Assembly (NCBI RefSeq): GCF_963966145.1
Contig: NC_091049.1
Coordinates: 5,766,001 to 5,830,000, forward strand
Reading direction: 5' to 3'
DNA: 64,000 nt
Source of the DNA: Tenebrio molitor
Lineage: Eukaryota; Arthropoda; Insecta; Coleoptera; Tenebrionidae
Positions 23,915 through 34,812 of this stretch are shown piece after piece. Under the pieces are notes generated by a model that was not told where the DNA came from, did no database searches, and worked only from the letters and a program-made list of their open reading frames with translations. The first letter of the stretch is position 1, and each line of letters opens with the position of its first letter. Both the position numbers and the translations under genes were made by a program.

Positions 23915-24380
23915 TACAGGTGTTTCATAAGTGTAGAACTCGGAAAAAATATTTTAAAAAATCTGGTTCAAAAAATAAAATGACATTTAATTTTTGAGGT
24001 ACAATTTTTTTTATTGCTTTTAGTTTTCTACGTTGTCCCACAACATCGTAGGTAAAATTTCGGCACATTTTAACAATACACCCTGTACATCATATTTTAT
24101 AAAATGTACCTACGCCAATGCGAAGTAACCTCTAGGAAATATGTTTTAAAACAAGGAAACCACATTGGTGTACGTTTTATAAAATATGATATAAAAGGGT
24201 GTACCTACGAGGTTATTTGACAACGTAGAAGACAAAAAGCAATTAAAAAAAATTGTAACTCAAAAATTAAATGTCCTTTTATTTTTTGACATGGAATTTT
24301 TTAAATATTTTTTCTGAATTCTACATGAAGCCTAGTAGCTCGTGGTTAAAATTTTGTTGCGCACTTATGCGACACCTGTA
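23915..24380. mobile_element. Palindromic TIR element, complete copy
   Basis: The ends TACAGGTGTTTCATAAGTG and CACTTATGCGACACCTGTA are inverted repeats. Pairing extends far inward (GTAGAACTCGGAAAAAATATTT with the ATTTTTTCTGAATTCTAC side, then TTTTCTACGTTGTC with GACAACGTAGAAG). A second inverted motif sits in the centre (ATACACCCTGTACATCATATTTTATAAAAT versus ATTTTATAAAATATGATATAAAAGGGTGTA). The whole 466 bp is therefore a nested palindrome that looks like one TIR element inside, or fused to, another. A related copy lies at 40279-40674. There is no coding capacity. Confidence 0.82.
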
Positions 24381-26060
24381 CAATGAAATGAGTTTTAATA
24401 AAGTGGAAGTGAAACCTGTCAACTTCCGTCATGTATAAAAAAATCAAGTCCGTCCCTGTCCCACCCTTTCGCTCGCCGCCGCCCACCCCCGCACTAAACG
24501 CCGCTAATTCGCACGCGACCGCCGCCACACCGCTCGAATTTAAATGTAAACCGTCCCGGAAAAAGTTTTTATAACTCCGGAGGGAGCGCGTGGCGAAAAG
24601 ATTGTCTCTCGGATGTGAAATATGTCGGACGTAATAACGACGTGCTATTTTTCTCCCACCCCCGCTCGTTTTTCCGGCCTCCCGGAGGATTAACGGACAA
24701 TTAATTCGTAAACATCTCGAAGGCCACTCCGGGACCCCTCTCGTACGTAAACATTGCGCCAGATCTCGTTGCGAGGGCGCAACTCCCCCGAACGGGGTAG
24801 ATTCGATTTGAGACGAGGGAGTGAACACCCCTAATGGCAATCTAAATGGCCTGCTAAACGCGGATTAATTATTAACCGGGAATTATTGTTGGTGGAGTGT
24901 CTTGCGCCCCCACTCAAGCTAAGTCAAGCTTTAAGTCAAGCTTTAAGTCAAGTTGGACTACCGATAATTGACTTAATTGGTTCCGGTGCCCCGAAAAATT
25001 GTAATTTCTTTCGGATGGCATTTTAATTGCGAGTCTTAATCCGGCCGAATTAGCAGCGAAGCAAATTTTAATCTGGGGATTAACGAAAGAACGCCGCCCC
25101 ACGCCGCCCCCGAGCTTTCACCTCAAGATGCGGACCGTTTCATTTCCGGCACGCACACGAATTATTCAAATCCAGGACCGTCCCTCAACACTCAATAATA
25201 ATTAAAAGCCGACTGTTGTTATTACCACCCCCATTAAAATTAATTCACTGGTGAAGACGGAACGACCCCTGATAAAAATTAATTTCCGCGCCCGGATGAA
25301 ATATGGATGCGTGGGGCCCTTGCACAGGACCGTACCGACACGGGGGCGACCGCAGCGCCACCCGACACCTGTCAGTCAGGGAGAATCCCATCTCGCGTCA
25401 CCTTTTGAACTTTCGTTTTCGAAATTAATTAAGCTCCGTCATTTTCACACGTTTCTCCCGGTACAAAGAGAATCTGCAATCACGGACGCGTTAGAGTGAC
25501 GAGCGAGGCCCCGCCCACGCCCTCTTGAACGTCAACTCGATTCTTTTATTTTAATTTCCGCTCACTCCTCGCCTCGACTCCATAAAAAATCAACGGTCGA
25601 GAAGTTTAAACGCGAGAAATAAACGCGCTTAAGGGAACACCGCCCGGATAAATCACTGGTAAATGGGATTTATGAGCGGGGGCGGCGCGTGTTGAAATAT
25701 GTCGGCATCCCTGGAAATCCATTAGGGGATAAATTGTGCGGAACGGGTGCGTTCAGATCGGACGTTTTAAATTTCCCGCGCGGACCTTCGATCTGATACT
25801 ATCGTGGCGTTCCATTAAAAACAAACGGAAAGGGGCGGCGGGCCTAATTAAACTTTGCCGGATGGGAGTGCAGTTCGGAGGCGGCTCGATGGATTCATTA
25901 AGGGCGGCGAACGATCGGCCCGGACTTAAAAATTCATTTTTATTGCTTGTAAAACAGAAACGGTTAGCGGGATTTCAATAAACGTCGGCGCAATTTCAAA
26001 TTGCGATTATTTACGCCTCTCTGAACCCACATCTCAGAAACGAAGTCAAACGAAGGTTTT
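24381..26060. other. GC-rich burst with no recognisable gene
   Basis: Most of 24.45-26.0 kb is CpG-rich, with CCGCCGCCCACCCCCGC, CGCCGCCCCCGAG and GCGGGGGCGGCGCG. A 164-codon minus-strand frame (24346-24840) crosses the transposable element end and the GC block, so it is composition-driven. No promoter element can be assigned with confidence. Confidence 0.35.
24912..24954. repeat. Short minisatellite, 12-13 bp unit
   Basis: CAAGCTAAGTCAAGCTTTAAG-type units repeat about 3.5 times (CAAGCTTTAAGT core). It encodes an LDLK repeat on the minus strand by chance. Confidence 0.85.
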
Positions 26061-29000
26061 ACTCATTGAATGTGCGGCTTGTAATACACCACCGCATATT
26101 ACAAGTCCTCAACAATTTTATCTATCTATGAAGAACTGTACGTTTTAGCAAAAATGCCCAACCAATCAAATTTGTAATATTTTGTGATTGCTTGTAAATC
26201 ACCAGCAATATTACTATAGCGCTTGTAAAACACAAATAGATATTGAGACTCGTTTCAACATTATTTTTTTAAACCCTCTGTTTACTTCTTCTCACATAAA
26301 CTTCTACTAATTGATACTTTTTGTTTCAGGTACGTACAACATAATATTCTTGTAAAACAGAAAGGATTATTACAAGTAAGTCGCAACTTTTATACCATTA
26401 CAAATGTAGGTTTTTACAAGCTTTTGGAAATAGAGTTATACATTCGAAGCGTAAAGCTTGTAAAATAGAAAGTCTTCAAATCACAGTATAAAAACTTGTA
26501 AAACAGCAGAATTTTGAATTGCTTGTAATACTTTCTAAGATTGTTAGAAATTGTGTTAGACGCTTTTGGTGTGTGTAGATGTAATCTGCAATAACTGACA
26601 AATTTTTAATTAACTTTTTAGGCGCTTGTAAAACAGCAATGCCGTAAATTAAGCTTTACAATTTCCTAGCACTATTAAACTTTATCTGCTCCAATAAAAA
26701 TTAAAATTCAACGACTTTTCTCGCCTTGATCGTTTAAGTGAAAATTTTAAGTGCTTATAAAAGAGAAATTAGAGTGCAATGGATTCAAAGCTGTCTAAGA
26801 AAGACCACTTGGAATAAAAACCGCCACTACTTGTGGTCCAGAACTCCGTCACAGTGGCGTAATTCGTTCCCGTCTAGCCTGTTCCATTAAAACAATCGAA
26901 AGAAAGTTCCCCGGGGGTGGTCACCCCTCGCGAAACCAATCAAACTTGCCGCTCCTGAAAATACGTCTCGGGCCAAAGTTTATCCAATAAATTTATTAAA
27001 GACGACTCAATCGTCGCTCGGCCTCCTCCGATTTTCAATATTTAATCCGTCCCGGGGGCGGCGGTGTGTTTTCCTTTTTGAGCCAGGCCTCCCCCCGCAA
27101 TATCGCCCCCGAAATGGGTTTATAATGGCCCCCCCGGATTACGGATAAGGCGTTTATTGCGCCGCGACAGCGCTCGTTACGCGGCGGTGGCGCGGGGGCG
27201 GCGGTTGATCCGCAACATCCAGCACCAATTACCGTCGCGTTCCGTCCGCGAGATGATTTTTCTTCGTCGACACCGTCGTCCGCCCCCCCGGATCGCCCCT
27301 CTTAATGGAAAATGTAAACTCCGGTGTTTATTTTTCCGGGGCGTTAATTAACTAAATGGAAAAAGGGCGACCGACGCCCGATCTTCGGCTTTAATTGGAA
27401 ACGAACGGCGTCGCAAGAAAAAATGAATCTCGCAAAAATGCAACACCGGCGCCGGAGGGCGGCGGCGAGGGGCGGCCGGAATTAATTTCGCTGCCAGTTC
27501 GCGGCCGATATTGTTCCGGTCGGGACAAAAGAAGGATTATACTTTGCTTGGAATTAAGTTAACGCGTGATTCAACACGAGGGGCGCGGGGGCGGCGGCTG
27601 CACCGCAACCACAAAGCATAATCGATCGTAGAGAAATAGTTTTCACAACTAGAACAAAATCGATTTGGGCTTGGAACAGAACAAGAAACGAAATTAAAAA
27701 AATATATATACTTATGTATTTTCTGCTTGTAATACCCAACGAAATTTATTCTGGAAGATCTAAAAGAGATTGCGTTTGCGGTATTGGTGCGGCATTAATT
27801 GCATCTACAATTTATCAAAACTAATTCTTGCTGCTTGTAAAACGCAAAACGATGACATACATGATTAAAAATTGCTTGTAATACATTATTTATTTAAACT
27901 TGTAGCAAATTTATTGGAATAGAGACAATTAGAGCCCAGGAAGAAAATTGTTTGTTCCTGTGCTTTCAAGTCTTTATTTTTTTTTTTTGCTTGTAATATT
28001 CACACTTTGTATCTTGTAAAACTCGTTTTTGGAGATTTGCTTATAATAAAAAAAAAGCAATCTCCTCCGACGCCAACCTTTCGGTTTTGCCCGCGCCGAC
28101 ATTTATTGCCTTCTCGTTTGTTTGTTGGCGGAGTCGCCGCCGCTTGACTGCCCCCTGTGAGAAAAACAAACTGAGTCCTTGACGTCTCCGCGTCTCGGCA
28201 TCGGAATTTTTACTGGAAAACTATTCAATTAATAAATTTCCCTGTGTCGCTCCGTCTGTCCGCCGAGAAAAACTTTTAATTAAGAATCTGCCAAACACAA
28301 AAAAAATTCGTTATCAAGACAGGCGAAACTTCCAACCGGAAAATCCAATCCGGTATCGGTCGCTTTGATCCCATGCTTATCAGATCTGTACATACATATC
28401 GTAGCCGGCCCCGACTTTAATAAAGTCCTTGAAAGTCCTCCGTACGTGATTTCGTGGCGGCCTTGTAAAAAAAATATTATTAAAGCGCCCCCTTTGACTC
28501 CACCCGGCGCGGGATGAGAAGGAAAACGGGAGTAGGTAAAGGATTTGACGCTTCGGTGGCGCCCTTTGAAAGGTTTTCGAAATCTTACAAAGTGAGTTTT
28601 CTTGTTCTCTTAACCTCACGTAAATAAATCGATAAGGGCGAGGGTGGAAGGGGGTCGAAACGCCGCCGTTTGTATCGCGACCTGCCTAATTAAACGGCGA
28701 TTAAACGGGACACCCTTTGTGGAAAAAAACGCCGCCCCCGAAACTGAGTTATCACGGCGGTGCGAGAATGGCCGCAATTACCGACATCATTGTGTTGAAG
28801 CCAGTTATTAAAGTGATTAATTTCCGTTGTAATGTAGCCGGGGAAACTCTTTGTCTTCTCGGATGGCCGCCCCCGGAACGGGGGCTGTTTATTAGTCGAT
28901 ATAAACCGCATCGGATGATCGCCGCCCGACAAATATGCGCCGGGGGCGGACAAACCAACGTTATTCTACGCTAATTATTTGTCACGAGGCGACTGCCCTT

Positions 29001-29330
29001 TGCTTGTAAAACAGAAATCCTTGTAAATCACTCAACCGTCTCTGAAATCCCCATTTACATTCCATCGCAAAGGATGCGACGCGATATGCTTGCTTAAACA
29101 AAAATACAACACTTTCTGCTTGTAATACAGAATACAGCTAAATAAATCTTTTGCTTGTAATAGTTCTTCGAGAGCTTGTTAAACAAAAATATAATTATGC
29201 AGCTCATTTACTAACACTTTGACTTGATTTGCGTTTTGCTTGTAAAAATAAATCTTTTGCTTGTTATAGTTGTTCGAGAGCTTGTAAAACAGAAATAGTT
29301 TTATCTTTTGCATATTATGTGATTTTCATT
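26061..29330. repeat. Dispersed CTTGTAAAACAGAAA word domain, first part
   Basis: The word CTTGTAAAACAGAAA or close variants (CTTGTAATAC, CTTATAAAAGAGAAA) occurs at about 26070, 26193, 26222, 26351, 26455, 26494, 26521, 26625, 26754, 27724, 27832, 27874, 27989, 28012, 29003, 29118, 29152, 29238 and 29280. Almost all copies have the CTTGT orientation on the + strand. Intervening text is mostly different between copies, so this is not a simple tandem array. GC-rich blocks with no such words interrupt it at 26.85-27.6 and 28.05-29.0 kb. Confidence 0.8.
26303..26336 (+). other. Candidate recursive splice site (zero-length exon)
   Basis: TTCTACTAATTGATACTTTT then TGTTTCAG joins directly to GTACGTAC. 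It contains a near-ideal branch point (TACTAAT, about 20 nt upstream), a pyrimidine tract ending in CAG, and an immediate 5' splice site after it (AG at 26328-26329, GT at 26330-26331). That arrangement is the signature of ratchet points in very long insect introns. No exon is visible on either side. Confidence 0.4.
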
Positions 29331-29980
29331 TCATTGCGTAAGAATTTTTTTGTAAGAAATCGTAACTTTTTCGGTATGGTGTATACCGCACGGGGACGTA
29401 AAGAACCGTCCATATATCTCCCACCCCTTTTCGTTTTATTACTTTATGGGCCCCGAGCGGATCCGTTATACGAAATGATATTTTCCCGATATCCGTCGAG
29501 GAAAACTTTAAAAACGTAAACAAGCTCATCAAGAGAACAAAAGCTCACCGAAAGGGAGCGATTTATTTATGGGACGCCGCCGACGGAAATAACAAAAGAA
29601 ACGACGGGGGTTGCTGCCGTGGCGGCGGAAGATTTCCCATCCGAGTGCTCTCCGACACGAACAAGACGCCGACACGCGGAGGCAGAGAGAAATTAAGGGA
29701 TGTCCGGGGGTGGGATAAATAATTTACACCGACCAAAAATACACTGGCGAGGTTCGCTTTTAGTTTTTCCCCGCTTTTTTTATGGTATTGGGAGGTCCCC
29801 GGGAAATTGCGAACGGATATTGATTGCTTGTAGGGATGATGAGACAAAAGAAAAACCAAAGTTGATAGACGACCCACTAAATTTTCTCGTGGGCTCGACA
29901 AACGTAAATAAGGGTGGTTCGAGCTTGTAGGACGCGAGGGAGGTGTCATCTTAAGTGCACACGATCCAGGCGTAACTCTC
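29331..29980. other. Mixed GC-rich non-coding DNA
   Basis: No gene is recognised. Overlapping open frames of up to 128 codons occur on both strands over the same bases (29563-29949), as expected from composition. Confidence 0.4.
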
Positions 29981-29984
29981 CAAG

Positions 29985-31290
29985 GGCTTGTAAGTCACAA
30001 GCACCATCAAGTTTTATTTTATCCATGCATTACGTCAATCAATGTATAATAAGAAAGTTTTCTGGGTGCTTATAAAAGAGAGAAAGTGGAGATTAAAGAG
30101 AAAATAATTTTCTGCTTGTAAAATAGAAAATGTCAGAATTTTTACAAGTTCTTGCAAAACACTACCAAGTTTTCTTTTATCCATACATTACAACAATCGA
30201 TGTATAATAAATAGATGTTTTGTAAAACAGAAAGTGTTACAGGTTTTACAAGTTCTTGTAAAACACTATCAAGATTTCTTTTTTTTTACATGCACTACAT
30301 CAGTCAATGTGTAATAAGAAAGTTTTTTGGGTTCTAATAAAAGAGAAAGACTAGATTAATAGGACGTTAGTTTTCTGCTTGTAAAATCGAAAGTGTGAGA
30401 ATTTCCACAAGTTCTTGTAAAACTATCAAGTTTTCTTTATCCATGCTTTAACACGTTGTATAAAGTTTTTGGTGCTTGTAAAACAGAATTGAGTTTTCTG
30501 CTTGTGAAACAGAAAGTGTGACAGATATTACAAGTTCTTTGAAAACGCTACCAAGTTTTCTTTTATACCTGCATTACATCAATCAATGTGTATTAAAAGA
30601 GTTTTTCGGCTGCTTGTAAAAGAGGAAAACGGGAGATTAAATATAAGATATTTTTCTGCTTGTAAAATATAAAGTGTGAAAAATAATAAATTCTTTAAAA
30701 CACTATCAAGTTTTCTTTTATCCATACATTACTATAATCGATGTTTTGTAAAACAGAAAGTGTGACAGGTTTTACAAGTTCTTGTAAAATAAATAAAAAT
30801 ATCAAGATTTCTTTTTTCCATGCATTACATCACATCAGTCAATGTGTAATAAGAAAGTTTTCTGGGTATTATAAAAGAGAAAGATTGTAGTTTTCTGCTT
30901 GTAAAATCGAAAGTGTAAGAATTTCCAGAAGTTCTTGTAAAACTATCAGGTTTTCTTTATCCGTTTTTTAACACAGTCGACGTATAATGAAGAAGTTTTT
31001 TAGGTGCTTGTAAAACAGAATTCATGTCGATTAAGTGGAAGATAGTTTTCTGCTTGTAAAACAGAAAGTGTGACAGATATTACAAGTTCTTTAAAAACAC
31101 TACGAAGTTTTCTTTTATCCAAGTCTTGCATCAATCTGTGCAATAAATAGGTAAGTGTTTTGTGTAGCTTGTAATGGGAAAGTTTTTTGGATGCTTGTAA
31201 AATCGAATTGATGTCGATTAAGTGGAAGATATTTTTCTGCTTGTAAAGTATTTATGTAGAAAGTGTGACAGTTGTAAAATATGGTGTATA
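29985..31290. repeat. Irregular tandem array built on the CTTGTAAAACAGAAAG word
   Basis: A composite unit recurs about six to seven times at irregular intervals of roughly 190-230 bp. Its order is TTTCTGCTTGTAAAACAGAAA, GTGTGACAGATATTACAAGT, TCTTGTAAAACACTATCAAG, TTTTCTTTTATCCATGCATT, ACATCAATCAATGTATAATA, AGAAAGTTTT..GGGTGCTTATAAAAGAGA. Copies differ by small indels and by choice of half-units. It is a diverged minisatellite within the larger word domain. Confidence 0.85.
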
Positions 31291-33105
31291 TTTTTTAGGG
31301 AAAGTGCAGACTTGAATTGTAGCCGAAAAGGGTGAATCGGGGTGTAAAATATTCGCCTGACGGGCATCATTACAAGACGTAAAAAATACAGAAGCGAAAG
31401 CGGAATAAAAAATTTGTTTTATTTTTGTTCGCCGGAGAGCGCCATTTACCCCAACATCCCGTTGTAAAAGTTAAATCCATGCGAATAAATAATTTCGGAA
31501 GTTGCCACCCACCCCCGAGGAACGACAAATTAAAAAAAAACTTCCCCCCCATAAACAACTTGTGAAACACAAACGCGAATCGATGTCGACTCACGTTTTT
31601 TACCAACACAAAAAACTTCATTCCCCCACCCCCGACACCTGAACTCTCCACCCCGTCAAATAAATACAATCTCGAATAAAAACCTGCCGCCCCCGATCCA
31701 CTACTAATCACTTAAGCAGGTGCGTCTCTATTTGCAAAAGCCCCAATTAATCACGATTAAAACGTCCTGGTCGAAGAATGGCTCGGCGGCGGCTGCCGGC
31801 GCGGGAACGGTCGCCGCCGCCGCCGCCGCCAACTCTCGCATTCTGTTTTGATCCGGAAACTTGAACCTCGAAACTCTCGACATAAATTTAAATTGTTCGG
31901 GATTTAGTAACAAAAACACGGCGGTTTGTTAGGTTATTAAGGGGAGGGGGTGGCTTGTTGTTAGGTGGTTTTTTGCTCGGCTCGGTTATTACTAATGAAG
32001 GGGGCAGCTGGTGGCGGCTTAACGGGAGCGGTCACCGGAAATGAGACGACATATAAGCGTTCTGGAGTAGAAGTGACATCTACAAGCTACAAGAGTGTCG
32101 GCGAGGTTTGCTGAATACAAGCAGAAATCGAAAATCTAGATATTTAAGGAGTCGATTGCTTTTTTTACAAGTAATAAACTTTACACAGGTCAGGTGCGAT
32201 TTTACTGGCAATTACTGCTGAAACAGAAGACTGTCTACACCTTCTGTACTACAAGACAGTACTACAAGCCCAATAAATCTACTGTTTTCCTTCTCCTGCG
32301 CGAAACAATATTGTTGTGAATTTTTTGGCGCCTCTGATCGTCGCTTTCAAAGAGAAATTTCTGTTTTCCAGGGCCGGTTCTTATTAATATTTAATTAACC
32401 GTAAACGCGGCCCTTTTTATTATTTCCCTTGTTTTTTATTAGCCCGTGTGCGATCGATTTAATTAATTAAATCCGGCGGAAACGTTGATTTTTCGCCCTC
32501 CGCCCCCGACTCTCCGACTTAATTAAATTTTTCCTTGGTTCGCCGTCCCTCCCTTATTTTTTCTTGTCGACGTACACGCACACATGGCACACCTCTGCCG
32601 CCGCCGCCGGCCCCTCGCCCTTAATATTGTTTGATTGTCGCCGGCGCCCTTAATTGTCCGACGTTCGGCCGAAAAATCTCAATCAATCTTGGCGGGCGGC
32701 TGTAATTTTTCTTCGGTCTTTATCCTCCGGCTGTGTCCCGACAAAAACACATTTTCTTCTCGGGAACGATTAATCTTGAGGTGGTCATCCGCAGACCGCG
32801 CCGCCTTGATTATATTCGGTGGCGTTTTTTGTCGGCGGCGTCGGATGCGATTCCACGCGAATAATTAAGCGACGGGGGCTTCCCCTTTCCGCGATTGTCG
32901 ACGGAAAACGTCTCAATCTTGGGGACGGGAAGAGCGCAATTATTCCGGAAAAATCGCATAAATAAACGCCACCGGAGCTCTTCTCGAGGGGGAATTCTCC
33001 CAGCTTTTCATAAATCCGATTCTTTTCTTCTTATATTATTGTTGCTTCATCCGTGTGGACTCTACTGGCGTATTTAACTTATTTTGTCATACACTGTACC
33101 ACAAG
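31291..33105. other. GC-rich DNA with a few CTTGTA/ACAAG words
   Basis: No gene is recognised. 31.3-32.0 and 32.3-33.05 kb are rich in CCCCCGCC/CGGCGG. A cluster of ACAAG words near 32080-32270 marks where the dominant orientation of the word begins to change from CTTGT to ACAAG on the + strand. Confidence 0.4.
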
Positions 33106-33835
33106 CATAATTTTACCATATACATTTTTTTGATCTACAAGCCCCACTCCTCATTCCAATCTCTGTATTTTCTGCTTGTAAAACTTTCCTAGATCAAGAC
33201 CCCCAATTTTTATTCCACAAGCTTTTAGATACCGCACTAAATTGATTCTACCAGCGCCACTCCTCATGCCCATTTCTGTATTTTCTGCTTGTACAACCCT
33301 TCTTGCTTTTATACTGCAAGCTTTTCAGTACTGTTGCGACTTTTTGTTCATCCCAATTTATTTATTTTCTGCTTGTAAAACCCTCCTAGAGCTCGTCTAC
33401 CCATTTTTATATTACACGTTTTTCTAGACTTTTTTTCTACAAGCAGTATCCATTTCTGTATTTTGCTGCTTGAAGAATTCTTCTCCTTTTTGTACCACAA
33501 GCTTCTCACTAGCGACACGGTCCACTCTTTTTTCTACAAGGCCCACCCTTCATCCTAATTTCTGTATTTTCTGCTTGTAAAACCGTCCCAAATCACGTCT
33601 TCCCATTTTTATACCACAAGCTTTTCAGTACCGCCCTAGATTTTTTTCTACAAGCACCTTCCTTGGCACTCATTTCTGTAGCTTTCTGCTTGTAGAATTC
33701 TCCCTTTTGTACCACAAGCTTCTCCGTTCTACAAGCTCCACCCTTATTACTGTTTATTGCCCGTCGACCTTCTCTCCCATTTCTGTACTACAAGCTCTTT
33801 GGGCTATTTGTTCTACAAGCCCCGCACGTCATTTC
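33106..33835. repeat. Degenerate tandem array, about 115-bp unit
   Basis: The order TCTACAAGCCCCACTCCTCAT, TCCAATTTCTGTATTTTCTG, CTTGTAAAACCCTCCTAGA, CCCATTTTTATACCACAAGC, TTTTCAGTACCGC recurs about six times. Each unit carries the CTTGTAAAAC word once in each orientation (CTTGTAAAAC and ACCACAAGC). It is strongly diverged. Confidence 0.8.
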
Positions 33836-34812
33836 TTCAATTATTTTGCATAAACGGAGACACAATCGAACGCTTCCACCCAATAAATCCCAATAAATTC
33901 TTGTTTGTGCACCGTTGCACCGTGGTTATTCACTTTTTGTTTGCAAACCGTGCCGGATTCAATCAAAGCGAGTAGGTTTTGGTTAAATCGCGGATGTGGA
34001 AAGTCAATTCGGCTCGATAATTCGGACAGGGTAGAATTTGCGTCAGAATTTTATTGTGGAATTTACGTCAAGGACGGAATCGACGCAGATTAACAACGTT
34101 CTCGATTGCGATTCATCTGGCTTATCAGATTAGTCGATTGCTCATAGGAGATAACAAACAAAATCGCAAAATGCCGGCGTTATCGCTTCGGAAAGTTGAT
34201 ATTTGCGTTGTTTTGACGAAACACAGATCAGGGAGAGTGAAGTATTCGCCGAAAGCAAACAATTCCAATTTTATTTTCCGATTTTATTTTGATACTTAGA
34301 AAATACGCGATTTGAATGTGTGCTTTTTGGATGATATCGACCAGAAGCTTCACTTTGTATGTGATGAACACATGTTTTCGACTGGGTGGGAAATAAAAAG
34401 CTCTACTTTATTTGGTGAGGTTTGGGCGGACTTGTGTGCTTCTGCGAAAGAGTTTATCGGATGTCCCAAGATCGATATCTCATAGAAAATGTATCTAAAG
34501 TAACACGCGTGTGGGGCTTATTTTGCCCTCATTGCACCTTGCCGAGTTTTATTATTGCTAAGGAACCTGTAGAAAAGGCAAGGGTGGCGTTGTAGAAAGT
34601 AAATAAGTGATACCGGGATGGATGGAAAGAATGTTGCTTAATACGAGAGTTGTGATATTGATGCACAAAAAAAGGGGAGGGGGTTGAAGAACAACAAGAA
34701 ACTGTGAAGGGATAACGAGGTTGGTGTAATACGAGAGTAATGTAAAAAAAGGATTATGAAGGATTTGGAGAGAGAAAACATTTTTATCTTGGAAGGCGCT
34801 GGAATTATATTT
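33836..34812. other. Apparently unique non-coding DNA
   Basis: This stretch lacks the ACAAGC word and tandem structure. Three short overlapping + strand open frames (33757-34299) show no domain. I see no gene. Confidence 0.45.

Noticed and set aside
29917..29930. GGTTCGAGC as a tRNA B box
   Set aside because: No A box or cloverleaf pairing around it. No other complete tRNA signature was found in the window.
31140..31160. TAG-GTAAGT at 31149-31156 as a third recursive splice site
   Set aside because: The donor half is perfect, but there is no pyrimidine tract before the AG and it sits in a tandem repeat.
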